This document shows positions 21,548-29,597 of a stretch of DNA of 64,000 bases, in pieces; position 1 is the stretch's first letter, and each line of letters opens with the position of its first letter. Below the pieces are notes generated by a model. That model was given only the letters and a program-made list of their open reading frames with translations, was not told where the DNA came from and ran no database searches. The translations under genes and the position numbers were made by a program. The stretch comes from an uncultured Methylophaga sp. (lineage in GTDB: Bacteria; Pseudomonadota; Gammaproteobacteria; Nitrosococcales; Methylophagaceae): assembly GCF_947259025.1 (NCBI RefSeq), contig NZ_CAMYKO010000004.1, forward strand, positions 489,642-553,641, written 5' to 3'.

Positions 21548-22198
21548 TTATTCCTCTTTGTAAATTTTGAATGATTCGCACCGGACGCTTCTAGCTAGTT
21601 GGCGCTGGCGCTCTTCTTCCTGTTTAAAGGTGATGATTGCCTTGGCTGTGAAGTCGCCAAGTAGCTCGGATAGATGTGCTCCGATTTCTCTGATGAGTGA
21701 CGGGGTGGGGGAGTCGTAACGCCCGTTTGCTTTCCGTCTTCTGGGAGCTAGTGACAAAACGGTATTACCGATAGCCATCTCCAGGCCCCTCGGTGAACCT
21801 AGTTGTGGATACCTGCCGTTGTCTCTGATGAGGGAAATAGCTAAGACGTTGGAAAGCACCTGGCGCGGCTTAACCTGCTGTACGAAGAGATTCGCCACTA
21901 GCTTGTTACCTGGAACGTCGTATCCTTCGCCAGCTTTCATGAGCCACATTTCAATGGATTCTTCCAGCAGTGTTACTGCGGGGTGCTTCCAGTTGCAGCT
22001 CAAGAAGTGCTCGGCCTGGTTGAATGCTTCACGGTTGTCTGTGCGTTTGATTGGATGCCCGGTCGGGTCACCATGACGGCTTTGTCTTTTGGTATGACTT
22101 GAACAGAACCTGGAGACTCCTCGTCTATATGACGGGCACCCGTTGATGTTGCAAGGTAACCTCTGGTTCTCATCTGCTTTTTGGAGGTGACTAGTCAT
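21548..22198 (-). CDS. Zinc-finger DNA-binding-type protein of phage style
   Basis: The 216-residue product starts at ATG 22198, nine bases after AGGAGG, overlapping the previous gene's stop. Near the N terminus CNINGCPSYRRGVSRFC is followed by SSHTKRQSRHGDP. This Cys-x4-Cys...Cys-x2-His...RHGDP pattern is known from small zinc modules in phage HNH and other DNA-binding proteins. No HNH nuclease motif is visible in the rest, which is helical with a charged C terminus. Function unknown; DNA binding is likely. Confidence 0.65.
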   Translation of the reverse strand: MTSHLQKADENQRLPCNINGCPSYRRGVSRFCSSHTKRQSRHGDPTGHPIKRTDNREAFNQAEHFLSCNWKHPAVTLLEESIEMWLMKAGEGYDVPGNKLVANLFVQQVKPRQVLSNVLAISLIRDNGRYPQLGSPRGLEMAIGNTVLSLAPRRRKANGRYDSPTPSLIREIGAHLSELLGDFTAKAIITFKQEEERQRQLARSVRCESFKIYKEE

Positions 22199-22484
22199 CC
22201 GTCTCATCCTCCTTGGCAGGGCCGAGACTGAACTCTTCGAAGTCTTCAAGTTCGACTTCCTGAAGGGGCTGGAGGCCTCTAATCAGGCCATCTTTACCTC
22301 CTGAGGTGTAGATGCCGTTATCCATAAGAAACATCCTGGCTACAGCCATCGTCGCAGCACTTACGGGTTCATTCGTTTTCTGTAGTTCGCTCAAAAGGCG
22401 CGCTGTGAGTGTTCTGTGTAGCGCCCACAGCTTCTCCCGAGGTGTTTCGGGTGGTGGGCTTAAAGGTTCTGTGTCTTGTTGCAT
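22191..22484 (-). CDS. Small-terminase-like (T7-type DNA packaging protein) candidate
   Basis: The 97-residue product begins MQQDTEPLSPPPETPREKLW at ATG 22484 (weak AGGA ribosome site). Its core LTARLLSELQKTNEPVSAATMAVARMFLMDNGI follows the pattern of podovirus small terminase subunits: leucine-rich helix, short linker, then a SAA..M.VAR.FL.DNGI-like segment. An acidic C terminus (VELEDFEEF) follows. It is the first gene of the operon. Assignment rests on remembered pattern only; profile comparison would decide. Confidence 0.5.
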   Translation of the reverse strand: MQQDTEPLSPPPETPREKLWALHRTLTARLLSELQKTNEPVSAATMAVARMFLMDNGIYTSGGKDGLIRGLQPLQEVELEDFEEFSLGPAKEDETDD

Positions 22485-22863
22485 GTTGAATCCTGTATAT
22501 GTTGAGAAACACCCCACCTCGCAGACACACGCGAAGAATTCACGCCACGCAGCCGTAAGCCAGCCTGAGATACTGCTGTGGCTAACATTCAGCGGTTTCA
22601 GTCAGTTCGGCGCGTAGACAAAAAGAAGTGGCTCCGGCGGTGACCTGGAGGCGGGGCGTCGGACAGTTTGGTTTTTGTCCTAAAGTGAGGGAGCCTTTCT
22701 ACGAGGTCTCCATAGCAATGAGGGAGCCTCAAGATGTTGAGGGCGTGGGAATGCCCCAGATATGGGAAGAAAGGCATTAAAAACAGATGCCTAACGATAT
22801 ATCCAGCTGTATAAAGCGGTCAACCGTAAGCTAGCATCTCATCTCCACAACAAGGAGATAAAT
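22485..22863. other. Leader/regulatory region, no convincing gene
   Basis: Between the operon's first gene and the rightward 40-residue ORF. It holds a candidate leftward promoter, a direct repeat of TGAGGGAGCCT (22686-22696 and 22719-22729) and a dyad GGACA...TGTCC (22661-22680). A 20-codon frame from ATG 22719 lacks a good ribosome site and was not called. Confidence 0.5.
22796..22823 (-). promoter_or_regulatory. Candidate promoter of the leftward element operon
   Basis: On the minus strand TTGACC (22823-22818) and TATATC (22801-22796) are 16 bases apart. This would leave a leader of about 300 bases before the small-terminase-like gene. Confidence 0.35.
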
Positions 22864-22986
22864 ATGCTGATTAAGATTTGGAAGTTTGAAGTTGAGCTAA
22901 CAAGGACACACTTATATCTTGCTGTGCCGTTTTTGGGCCAGGCCTGCCTGACTACAGATGGAGACCTGACCCTGAACCGGGCTTAG
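22864..22986 (+). CDS. 40-residue mini-protein
   Basis: ATG at 22864 has AAGGAG six bases upstream. The product starts MLIKIWKFEVELTRTHLYLA and ends TTDGDLTLNRA. It overlaps the end of the serine recombinase gene tail to tail by four bases. No family recognised. Support comes from the ribosome site and position only. Confidence 0.5.
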   Translation: MLIKIWKFEVELTRTHLYLAVPFLGQACLTTDGDLTLNRA

Positions 22987-23525
22987 GCTTCGGCTTTGAT
23001 CCTTTGGACTGTCGAGGGGCTTATCCCAAGCTTCTCGGCAGTCTTGCGGATTGACACTTTCTGAGCCAGTAACTCCATCACTGCATCCCTACTCACGGAG
23101 TTTGGTCGTCCTTTGTATTTGCCAGCGACTTTGGCTTTTTGGATACCTTCTCGTTGACGCTCCAGCATCATTGAACGCTCGAACTGATAAACAGCCCCCA
23201 AGAGATCCAACATAAGTTTTTGCATTGGGTCGTTCTTGCCAGTGAATGTGAGGTTCTCTTTCATGAATTGGACGCTAACGCCTTTCTGATTGATCTGCTT
23301 GATTAGCCCATTGAGGTCGTCCAGGTTCCTGGCCATGCGTGAGATGTCGTGGACATATACTTCATCTCCCTCTCTTACGTAATCCAAAAGCGCAATAAGT
23401 TGTGGTCTGTTTGTATTACTACCGGAGCATTTGTCTTCAAATACCTTATCCAGCTCAACACCATCTAGCTGTCTCTCGGTGTTTTGATCTATGGTTGATA
23501 CCCGTTTGTATCCAACACGTTTCAT
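22983..23525 (-). CDS. Serine recombinase (resolvase/invertase family)
   Basis: Site-specific DNA recombinase of 180 residues. The catalytic Ser lies in GYKRVSTIDQNTERQL (about residue 10). The conserved SRMARNLDDL segment, the FERSMMLERQREGI E-helix and a C-terminal helix-turn-helix (SIRKTAEKLGISPSTVQRIK) follow. Length fits resolvases/invertases rather than large serine integrases. It has a strong AGGAGGT ribosome site and its own promoter. Role in the element (multimer resolution, inversion, or regulation) is unknown; two palindromes lie upstream. Confidence 0.92.
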   Translation of the reverse strand: MKRVGYKRVSTIDQNTERQLDGVELDKVFEDKCSGSNTNRPQLIALLDYVREGDEVYVHDISRMARNLDDLNGLIKQINQKGVSVQFMKENLTFTGKNDPMQKLMLDLLGAVYQFERSMMLERQREGIQKAKVAGKYKGRPNSVSRDAVMELLAQKVSIRKTAEKLGISPSTVQRIKAEA

Positions 23526-23563
23526 GAATACCTCCTGTACCGATTTAAGTCTATGATGTTTAG

Positions 23564-23592
23564 AATGTAACGTAACGATAAATATAAATCAA
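23564..23592 (-). promoter_or_regulatory. Promoter of the serine recombinase gene
   Basis: Minus-strand TTGATT (23592-23587) and TACATT (23569-23564), 17 bases apart, about 40 bases before the start codon. Confidence 0.6.
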
Positions 23593-23661
23593 CTTAAATG
23601 CATACGATTTGTGTATTCATCTCGCTGTGTGCTTTGAGCATACATCTAGTCACGCTGCGAA

Positions 23662-23677
23662 TATACGCGCGCGTATA
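23662..23677. repeat. Perfect 16-bp palindrome TATACGCGCGCGTATA
   Basis: Lies about 140 bases upstream of the serine recombinase start. It may be an operator or recombinase site; no function is shown by sequence alone. Confidence 0.6.
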
Positions 23678-23692
23678 CCTTTAAGGTACAGA

Positions 23693-23716
23693 TAAACCGC
23701 TGATATCAGGGGTTTA
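23693..23716. repeat. 24-bp near-perfect palindrome
   Basis: TAAACC and GGTTTA flank CTGATATCAG, with one mismatched pair. Size and central AT are compatible with a small serine recombinase crossover site, though an operator is equally possible. Confidence 0.5.
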
Positions 23717-23832
23717 GAAAGATTTTAAGGCTTGGTAGAGAGCTAGCTTCAAAAGCCTATAATTTGATTTGACATTGCTGTGATGCAGTCATGGCAACGG
23801 GTGCAGAGTCGTAAAGAGAATAAAGTGAGAAG

Positions 23833-23841
23833 TTATCCACA
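23833..23841 (+). promoter_or_regulatory. Perfect DnaA box TTATCCACA
   Basis: A consensus DnaA box followed by AT-rich sequence with two TGTGCA words. One box alone does not define an origin; it might mark a replication or control region of the element. Confidence 0.4.
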
Positions 23842-24011
23842 AAATGTGCACAATTTATGTGCAAGGATTCACTTGCCATCGCTTCAAAAGCACATTATCT
23901 TGTGGTTAGATGTTTTCAAGGCCACAACTAGTAGTGGTTTAGTTTTTTTTGATCTTGCGGCCGGTTCTGGAGGTTTGGTGACTGCAAGCAGCGAATCAAG
24001 TTGGCAGATAC

Positions 24012-24118
24012 AAAAGAAAAGCCACGAGTGCGCGAACACCCGTGGCCTGTTGGTTAACAAGGCTACACGACGATCCTTGTTACCATCTTGTACTATTAGT
24101 TTCACAGCAATAATAGTA
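24012..24118 (-). ncRNA. Candidate small RNA with terminator
   Basis: A minus-strand promoter (TTGACG 24152-24147, 16 bases, TACTAT 24130-24125) would start near 24118. The transcript would hold a hairpin (TAACAAGG/CCTTGTTA, 24082-24055) and end in a strong intrinsic terminator: GCCACGGGTG/CACTCGTGGC stem (24046-24021) followed by TTTTCTTTT. Length is about 105 nt. No credible ORF lies inside. It diverges from the zinc-ribbon mini-gene. Confidence 0.45.
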
Positions 24119-24131
24119 TCGCTAATAGTAC
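24090..24131. promoter_or_regulatory. Triple TAATAGTA operator-like array
   Basis: GTACTATTAG (24090-24099) and CTAATAGTAC (24122-24131) are perfect inverted copies, with a third TAATAGTA at 24111-24118. The array overlaps the minus-strand -10 and lies just upstream of the rightward TATAAT (24154-24159). Confidence 0.55.
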
Positions 24132-24174
24132 ACCCTAAAAAGCAGTCGTCAACTATAATTGACGGAGGTGGCCT

Positions 24175-24279
24175 ATGGCGGGTTTATGTAATTGCCCTGT
24201 GCCTGTCCGTGAATATACTCGAGAACGCTTCGGCAGGACTGAGTATGTTTGCGCGCACTGCCGCAGTTTACCTAGCTAG
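24175..24279 (+). CDS. 34-residue zinc-ribbon mini-protein
   Basis: ATG at 24175 follows GGAGG at good spacing, with TATAAT at 24154-24159 and a strong terminator right after the stop. The product has two cysteine pairs, LCNC near the N terminus and VCAHC near the C terminus, joined by a charged linker (REYTRERFGRTE), as in minimal zinc ribbons. A complete promoter-RBS-terminator unit supports a real gene. Role unknown; nucleic-acid or protein binding is inferred. Confidence 0.65.
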   Translation: MAGLCNCPVPVREYTRERFGRTEYVCAHCRSLPS

Positions 24280-24287
24280 GTAATGAT

Positions 24288-24321
24288 GATGGGAGGCTGC
24301 TCTGTTGGCCTCCCATCTTTT
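24288..24321 (+). terminator. Intrinsic terminator of the zinc-ribbon mini-gene
   Basis: GATGGGAGGC and GCCTCCCATC form a perfect 10-bp stem with a 10-base loop, followed by TTTT. It lies nine bases after the stop codon. Confidence 0.88.
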
Positions 24322-24397
24322 CAAGGATGGTCGACGGGGGAACTTAAGGCCTTCCTATATGCAAATGACCTCTCGAAAATCTCTAACCAAAAATCCG

Positions 24398-25870
24398 TCA
24401 GTATCTCTCCAAGTAATACTTGATGAGCTGTTCAACAGCTTGGTCGACCTGCACTCCTTGCTCCATCTTTAAAAGCCACTCTTCTTGTTTACGCAGAGAG
24501 ACACCTTGTCCGTACATCGGGGCTTTGTGACCGAGGAGTTTGTCGGTAATAAAGCCAGGCATCTCGGATTCTCTAGCGATGTCCTCAAAGCGATGTCGGA
24601 AAGAGTGATAGGTGTATTGCTTCAAGTGATCCCCAAACAACTCTCGTTTGAACTTTGAGAACAGCCAAGAGCCTCTTATACCTCGCCCCCTGGCACCATC
24701 TGTATTAGGAATTAGCATCCCATCGTTACTGTTCTCTATTAATCTGGCGAGGAGTGGCTTCAGCCGGGGGTGAAGAGCAATCTCTCTAACCGTTGCTTGG
24801 TTTTTGCCTCTGGTTATGTTGATTTTGATGATGTTGTCTAGCTCAATGTCATCAAGTGTTAGTTCAGCAATCTCGGAAATCCGTATGCCAGAGAACAGGC
24901 CAACTAATGTGTAGGGGATTAATGTCTCCTTAAACTCGTTGTCATCCCTAATTAATGCTTCACAAAGCTCTACCACCTGTGAGTTCTTCCAAGGGTATCT
25001 TGTCTTTTCCTTACCTGTGTTACTCTCTGTGATGTCTTTCCTGCGACCAGTCCACGGGTTCGACCTCGTCATTAGATGTCGCTCTCCGTAACTCCATATA
25101 GCGTCTAGATCTGAGATGACATCCCTTTTGGATTTCACCTTTAATTTTTTGTCTAGGTTGAGGTCTTGAACGAATTCTGAAGCCTCCTTAGGAGAAACTT
25201 CTGTGACTACTTTGTCGGAGCCTAAAAACTTAATTAGCCGTCGAGAGTGTCGTGCCTTTTTCTCTTTTGTCTTAAGTGGAAATCCCTGGTTGGCTTCGAT
25301 GTATTTGTCGGTTAACGTCCCTATAGTAATGAAGCCCCCGGCTGAGTATAGGGCTTTGCTATACGCTCTCTCTTCCTCATCAGTAAGTCTTGGCTTACCA
25401 GCTAGATGGTCTAAGAGGGTGTCATAACCCACATCAATATTTGCTCTGTAAGACTCTGCCTGCTCAAGGTCACCTCGTTTCATTGCTGCATCTGCAAGTT
25501 CTCCTTGGAGGGTGACCTCCGTGGCTATATTGGTGAAGAGGCTAGTGGGTGGTCGTTTGCCAGTAGCTTCTGATATGGCCTCTAGGACACCAGATGTATC
25601 CGCTAAAATCTCAGCTAAACTGAGTTTGCTACTTGGGGATAGTTCTACATTCGCATCAATGATAATTTTGAAAAGCTGACGACACTTAGCCACCGCTAGG
25701 TCTCGCTTCCCCATTGCTTCATCCAGATGGCGAGTTTGTAAAGAACCAGTAATAAACTCTTGTTCTTTTAGGTATAATTCACGAACTCTTTTTGGAACTG
25801 GAAGTTGCAGGTGAAAGACCTTACCTCTTTGTTTGAGGTATGCGTTATCTGTTTTTCTCATCTTCCTCAT
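24398..25870 (-). CDS. Tyrosine recombinase, element integrase
   Basis: Site-specific integrase. I start at ATG 25870 (490 residues, MRKMRKTDNAYLKQRGKVF); a longer frame to 25915 would run through the arm repeats. The N-terminal part (KQRGKVFHLQLPVPKRVREL) looks like an arm-binding/AP2-like region and about residues 200-290 are the SAM-like core-binding domain. The catalytic domain has Arg in SGIRISEIAEL, HSFRH, LLGH and Tyr in KAPMYGQG. It lies next to attR. The promoter appears to overlap the arm sites, so autoregulation is likely. Confidence 0.92.
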   Translation of the reverse strand: MRKMRKTDNAYLKQRGKVFHLQLPVPKRVRELYLKEQEFITGSLQTRHLDEAMGKRDLAVAKCRQLFKIIIDANVELSPSSKLSLAEILADTSGVLEAISEATGKRPPTSLFTNIATEVTLQGELADAAMKRGDLEQAESYRANIDVGYDTLLDHLAGKPRLTDEEERAYSKALYSAGGFITIGTLTDKYIEANQGFPLKTKEKKARHSRRLIKFLGSDKVVTEVSPKEASEFVQDLNLDKKLKVKSKRDVISDLDAIWSYGERHLMTRSNPWTGRRKDITESNTGKEKTRYPWKNSQVVELCEALIRDDNEFKETLIPYTLVGLFSGIRISEIAELTLDDIELDNIIKINITRGKNQATVREIALHPRLKPLLARLIENSNDGMLIPNTDGARGRGIRGSWLFSKFKRELFGDHLKQYTYHSFRHRFEDIARESEMPGFITDKLLGHKAPMYGQGVSLRKQEEWLLKMEQGVQVDQAVEQLIKYYLERY

Positions 25871-25886
25871 GTCACGGCTCACAAAA

Positions 25887-25913
25887 GTTAGTACAGTAAA
25901 GTTAGTACAAAAC
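25887..25913. repeat. Right-end integrase arm-type repeats
   Basis: GTTAGTACAGTAA at 25887-25899 and a second GTTAGTACA at 25901-25909, in the same orientation as those at the left end and just upstream of the integrase start. Confidence 0.7.
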
Positions 25914-25966
25914 AAGCTGTAATCGCAACAATGTAACAGTTTCAGTTAGTTAAGTTCAGTCGAAAA

Positions 25967-25994
25967 CCCGCTGATGCGGGGTTTTTTGTTTCTG
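25967..25994. repeat. attR, right 28-bp direct repeat
   Basis: Identical to 19030-19057. It again contains the hairpin and T run, so a terminator is present between the element and obg. Confidence 0.9.
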
Positions 25995-26045
25995 TCATAT
26001 TGAAATGATCAGTAAAAGCGCTGTATCCGCTTAGCCGGAAAATAA

Positions 26046-27107
<1,062 letters not shown>

Positions 27108-27112
27108 AACAC

Positions 27113-28243
27113 GTGATCGAACCTCACCAGCAGCTTATTGATACCAAACGCTGGGTCATCAAGATTGGCAGCGCACTGCTGACCCGTCCGGGTGAAGGGC
27201 TGGATATCGAGCGTATTCGCTGGCTCAGTGGTGAAATTGCCGAGCTGCGCCGCCAGGGTAAGGAAGTGGTGCTGGTTACCTCCGGTTCGGTGGCTGCCGG
27301 CATGCAACAACTCGGCTGGCAGCGCCGACCCCACGAAATTCATCACTTGCAGGCGGCAGCCAGTGTCGGCCAGATGGGCTTGGTGAATGCCTATGCCACC
27401 GAGTGTGGCAAGCATGGTATCCAGACTGCCCAGATCCTGCTGACCCATTCCGACCTCTCCGATCGTGGACGTCACCTTAATGCCCGCAGTGCCCTGCACA
27501 CGTTGCTGGATCTGGATATCCTGCCGGTGGTCAATGAGAACGACACCATTGCCACCGAAGAGATCCGCTTCGGTGATAACGATACCCTGGCAGCGATGAC
27601 GGCCAATCTGGTGGAAGCCGATGTGCTGGTGATCCTGACCGATCAGGATGGCTTGTTCGACTCCGATCCCCGCACCAACCCCGATGCCAGAATGATTGCC
27701 GCTTCTGCGGCCAGTAATGAAGCACTGGATCAAATGGCCGGTGACAGTAAGGGCGAATTGGGCCGAGGTGGTATGACCACCAAATTACAGGCTGCCCGGC
27801 GCGCAGCCCGCTCCGGTGCCTATACCGTGATTTTGTCCGGTAAATACGCGGATAACCTGCGTCATCTGGCGGCCGGCAACGGGGTTGGCACATTGCTCTG
27901 GCCTGATAATAAACCGATTACCGCGCGCCAGCAGTGGCTGGTGGGGCATTTGGTGCCCAAAGGTCAACTGGTGCTGGATGAAGGCGCGGTGGCCGTGATC
28001 CGTGAGCAGGGCCGTAGTGTGTTACCGGTAGGGGTGAAACATGTGGAAGGCAAGTTTACCCGGGGAGAACTGGTGATTTGCCGTGATCCCAGTGGCAGGG
28101 AAGTCGCACGGGGACTGGCGAATTACAATGCGGATGAAGCACAGCGCATCAAAGGTCACGCCAGTAGTGAAATAGAATCTTTGTTGGGCTATGTCGATGA
28201 ACCGGAATTAATTCACCGCGATAATCTGGTGGTAACGGGCTAA
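27113..28243 (+). CDS. proB: Glutamate 5-kinase
   Basis: First step of proline synthesis, phosphorylating glutamate. The 376-residue protein starts at GTG (AAGGA upstream). The amino-acid kinase domain shows [40 protein letters not shown] and [17 protein letters not shown]-terminal PUA domain (from about residue 280) includes [13 protein letters not shown]. It is cotranscribed with obg, a common gammaproteobacterial order. Feedback inhibition by proline is a family property. Confidence 0.96.
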   Translation: MIEPHQQLIDTKRWVIKIGSALLTRPGEGLDIERIRWLSGEIAELRRQGKEVVLVTSGSVAAGMQQLGWQRRPHEIHHLQAAASVGQMGLVNAYATECGKHGIQTAQILLTHSDLSDRGRHLNARSALHTLLDLDILPVVNENDTIATEEIRFGDNDTLAAMTANLVEADVLVILTDQDGLFDSDPRTNPDARMIAASAASNEALDQMAGDSKGELGRGGMTTKLQAARRAARSGAYTVILSGKYADNLRHLAAGNGVGTLLWPDNKPITARQQWLVGHLVPKGQLVLDEGAVAVIREQGRSVLPVGVKHVEGKFTRGELVICRDPSGREVARGLANYNADEAQRIKGHASSEIESLLGYVDEPELIHRDNLVVTG

Positions 28244-28261
28244 GCCCCAGACGACAGGCAT

Positions 28262-28290
28262 AAAAAAACCGGCAAGCAGCCGGTTTTTTT
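28262..28290. terminator. Bidirectional terminator between proB and rpsT
   Basis: AAAAAAACCGGC, loop AAGCA, then GCCGGTTTTTTT; the stem has T runs on both strands and serves the two convergent genes. Confidence 0.92.
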
Positions 28291-28311
28291 GTGAGCAATA
28301 AATGCTCTGTA

Positions 28312-28572
28312 TTACATTGCGCGAACAGCGTTGTTCAGACGACTTTTGCCGCGGGCAGCAGTATTCTTGTGAATAATACCTTTGCGAGCCATGCGGTCCA
28401 TCTGCGGAACAGCAGCTTGGAAAGCAGCAACAGCTTTTTCTTTATCACCAGCTGCAATTGCTTTTCTCAGTGCTTTGATGCTGGTACGCATCGCTGAACG
28501 TTGGCTGGCGTTGCGCTGACGATGAACTTCCGCTTGACGCGCGCGTTTTCTTGCTTGTGCCGAGTTTGCCAA
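28312..28572 (-). CDS. rpsT: 30S ribosomal protein S20 (UUG start)
   Basis: Small-subunit ribosomal protein of 86 residues. The family N terminus (M)ANSAQARKRARQ fits only if translation starts at TTG 28572, with AGGAG six bases upstream; the longer ATG-type frame adds foreign residues. E. coli rpsT also starts at UUG, and this weak start is tied to its autogenous control. The C terminus HKNTAARGKSRLNNAV is typical. Confidence 0.95.
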   Translation of the reverse strand: MANSAQARKRARQAEVHRQRNASQRSAMRTSIKALRKAIAAGDKEKAVAAFQAAVPQMDRMARKGIIHKNTAARGKSRLNNAVRAM

Positions 28573-28684
28573 AGTGCTTCTCCTAAAAAATTCTACTATC
28601 AATAATTGATGAACCGGCCATTATCCTGATTTTCATAGCCTTTGTAAATGGTATGATGTGAAAATTTTAAGCTCAGGGAAATTT

Positions 28685-29494
28685 ATGCGCATCATCACCG
28701 TCAACGTCAATGGTATTCGCGCCGCAGCACGTAAAGGCTTCTTTGACTGGCTGCTCAAGCAGAATGCCGATGTGGTCTGTATTCAGGAAACCAAGGCCCA
28801 GGTCCATCAGCTGGAAGACGCCGTTTTCACGCCGCAAGGATATCACTGTTATTACCACGATGCTGAGAAAAAAGGTTATAGCGGGGTGGCCCTGTATTGC
28901 CGCACTGAACCAGACGAAGTGATTGTGGGCATGGACAATCCCGAATTTGACGTTGAGGGCCGTTATATTGAGGCACGTTTCGGCAAATTGAGCGTCATTT
29001 CGCTGTATATGCCGTCGGGCTCATCCAAGGAAGAGCGCCAGCAGGTCAAATATCGCTGCATGGATTTCTTCGAAGACAAAATGCAGGCAATGAAAGACTC
29101 CGGCCGCGATGTGGTGATCTGCGGTGACTGGAATATCGCCCACAAAAACGAAGATATCCGCAACTGGAAAGGCAACCAGAAAAACTCCGGTTTCCTGCCT
29201 GAAGAACGCGCCTGGCTGGATAAGCTGTTTGATGAGATGGGCTTTATCGACGCCTTCCGCGAACTGCCGCAGGAAGAGCATCAATATACCTGGTGGTCGA
29301 ACCGGGGGCGGGCCTGGGATAACAACGTGGGATGGCGGATCGACTACCATATCCTGTCACCGTCAATGAAAGACACGGTCAAAGCCACCGAGATTTATCA
29401 GGCCGAGCGTTTTTCCGATCATGCACCGCTCACCATTGATTATGACTATGAGATTGAATCTCACGCTCAGCATAAGACCCACCTGTCATCCTGA
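28685..29494 (+). CDS. xthA: Exodeoxyribonuclease III
   Basis: AP endonuclease and 3'-5' exonuclease for base-excision repair. I start at 28685 (MRIITVNVNGIRAA), giving 269 residues. Catalytic landmarks: CIQETKA (metal-binding Glu), ISLYMPSG, GDWNIAHKNEDI, WRIDYHILS and the final SDHAPLTIDYDY (Asp-His pair). The last few residues run into a dispersed noncoding repeat, so the C terminus may be slightly extended. Confidence 0.95.
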   Translation: MRIITVNVNGIRAAARKGFFDWLLKQNADVVCIQETKAQVHQLEDAVFTPQGYHCYYHDAEKKGYSGVALYCRTEPDEVIVGMDNPEFDVEGRYIEARFGKLSVISLYMPSGSSKEERQQVKYRCMDFFEDKMQAMKDSGRDVVICGDWNIAHKNEDIRNWKGNQKNSGFLPEERAWLDKLFDEMGFIDAFRELPQEEHQYTWWSNRGRAWDNNVGWRIDYHILSPSMKDTVKATEIYQAERFSDHAPLTIDYDYEIESHAQHKTHLSS

Positions 29495-29558
29495 GCAAGA
29501 GCCGAAGGATCTCGCTCCAAAGCCTGGGAAAGGTGCCTCCATTGCAGTCGGCATGACA
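29484..29558. repeat. Dispersed intergenic repeat with TGTCAT ends
   Basis: The segment starts TGTCATCCTGAGC, contains GAAGGATCTC and ends GGCATGACA, so the ends are inverted. Such CATCCTGAGC...GAAGGATC segments are seen between genes in many bacteria. It overlaps the 3' end of xthA. Confidence 0.5.
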
Positions 29559-29597
29559 CCATTACTGGTCTACGACAAGTCGCTATACAGGGAGGCC

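Larger units (their letters stand above)
23526..24174. other. Element control region of about 650 bp without a protein gene
   Basis: Holds the recombinase promoter, two palindromes (23662-23677, 23693-23716), a perfect DnaA box (23833-23841), a candidate small RNA (24012-24118, minus) and a triple TAATAGTA operator (24090-24131). Open frames here run through the hairpins and were not called. Confidence 0.6.
19030..25994. mobile_element. Integrative element of about 6.9 kb, candidate phage satellite
   Basis: Bounded by a perfect 28-base direct repeat (19030-19057 and 25967-25994), placed between rpmA and obg. It carries a tyrosine integrase at the right end, multiple GTTAGTACAGTAA sites inside both ends, a serine recombinase, a leftward operon of six overlapping genes with a small-terminase-like first product, a ParB-like last product, and several mini-ORFs. 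Genes are visibly more AT-rich and differ in codon use from flanking host genes. No conjugation, resistance, capsid, portal or large-terminase gene is seen. A packaged satellite is the favoured but unproven reading; a degraded prophage or other genomic island is possible. Confidence 0.88.

Noticed and set aside
22719..22781. 20-codon ORF starting MREPQDVEG
   Set aside because: No good ribosome site and too short to support; the start lies in a small direct repeat.
23884..24105. 73-codon frame on the minus strand
   Set aside because: It would be cut by the strong minus-strand terminator at 24046-24012 and lacks a ribosome site.
23780..24283. 167-codon open frame on the + strand inside the element
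   Set aside because: It runs through the DnaA box, hairpins and operator array, has no ribosome site and no recognisable protein character.
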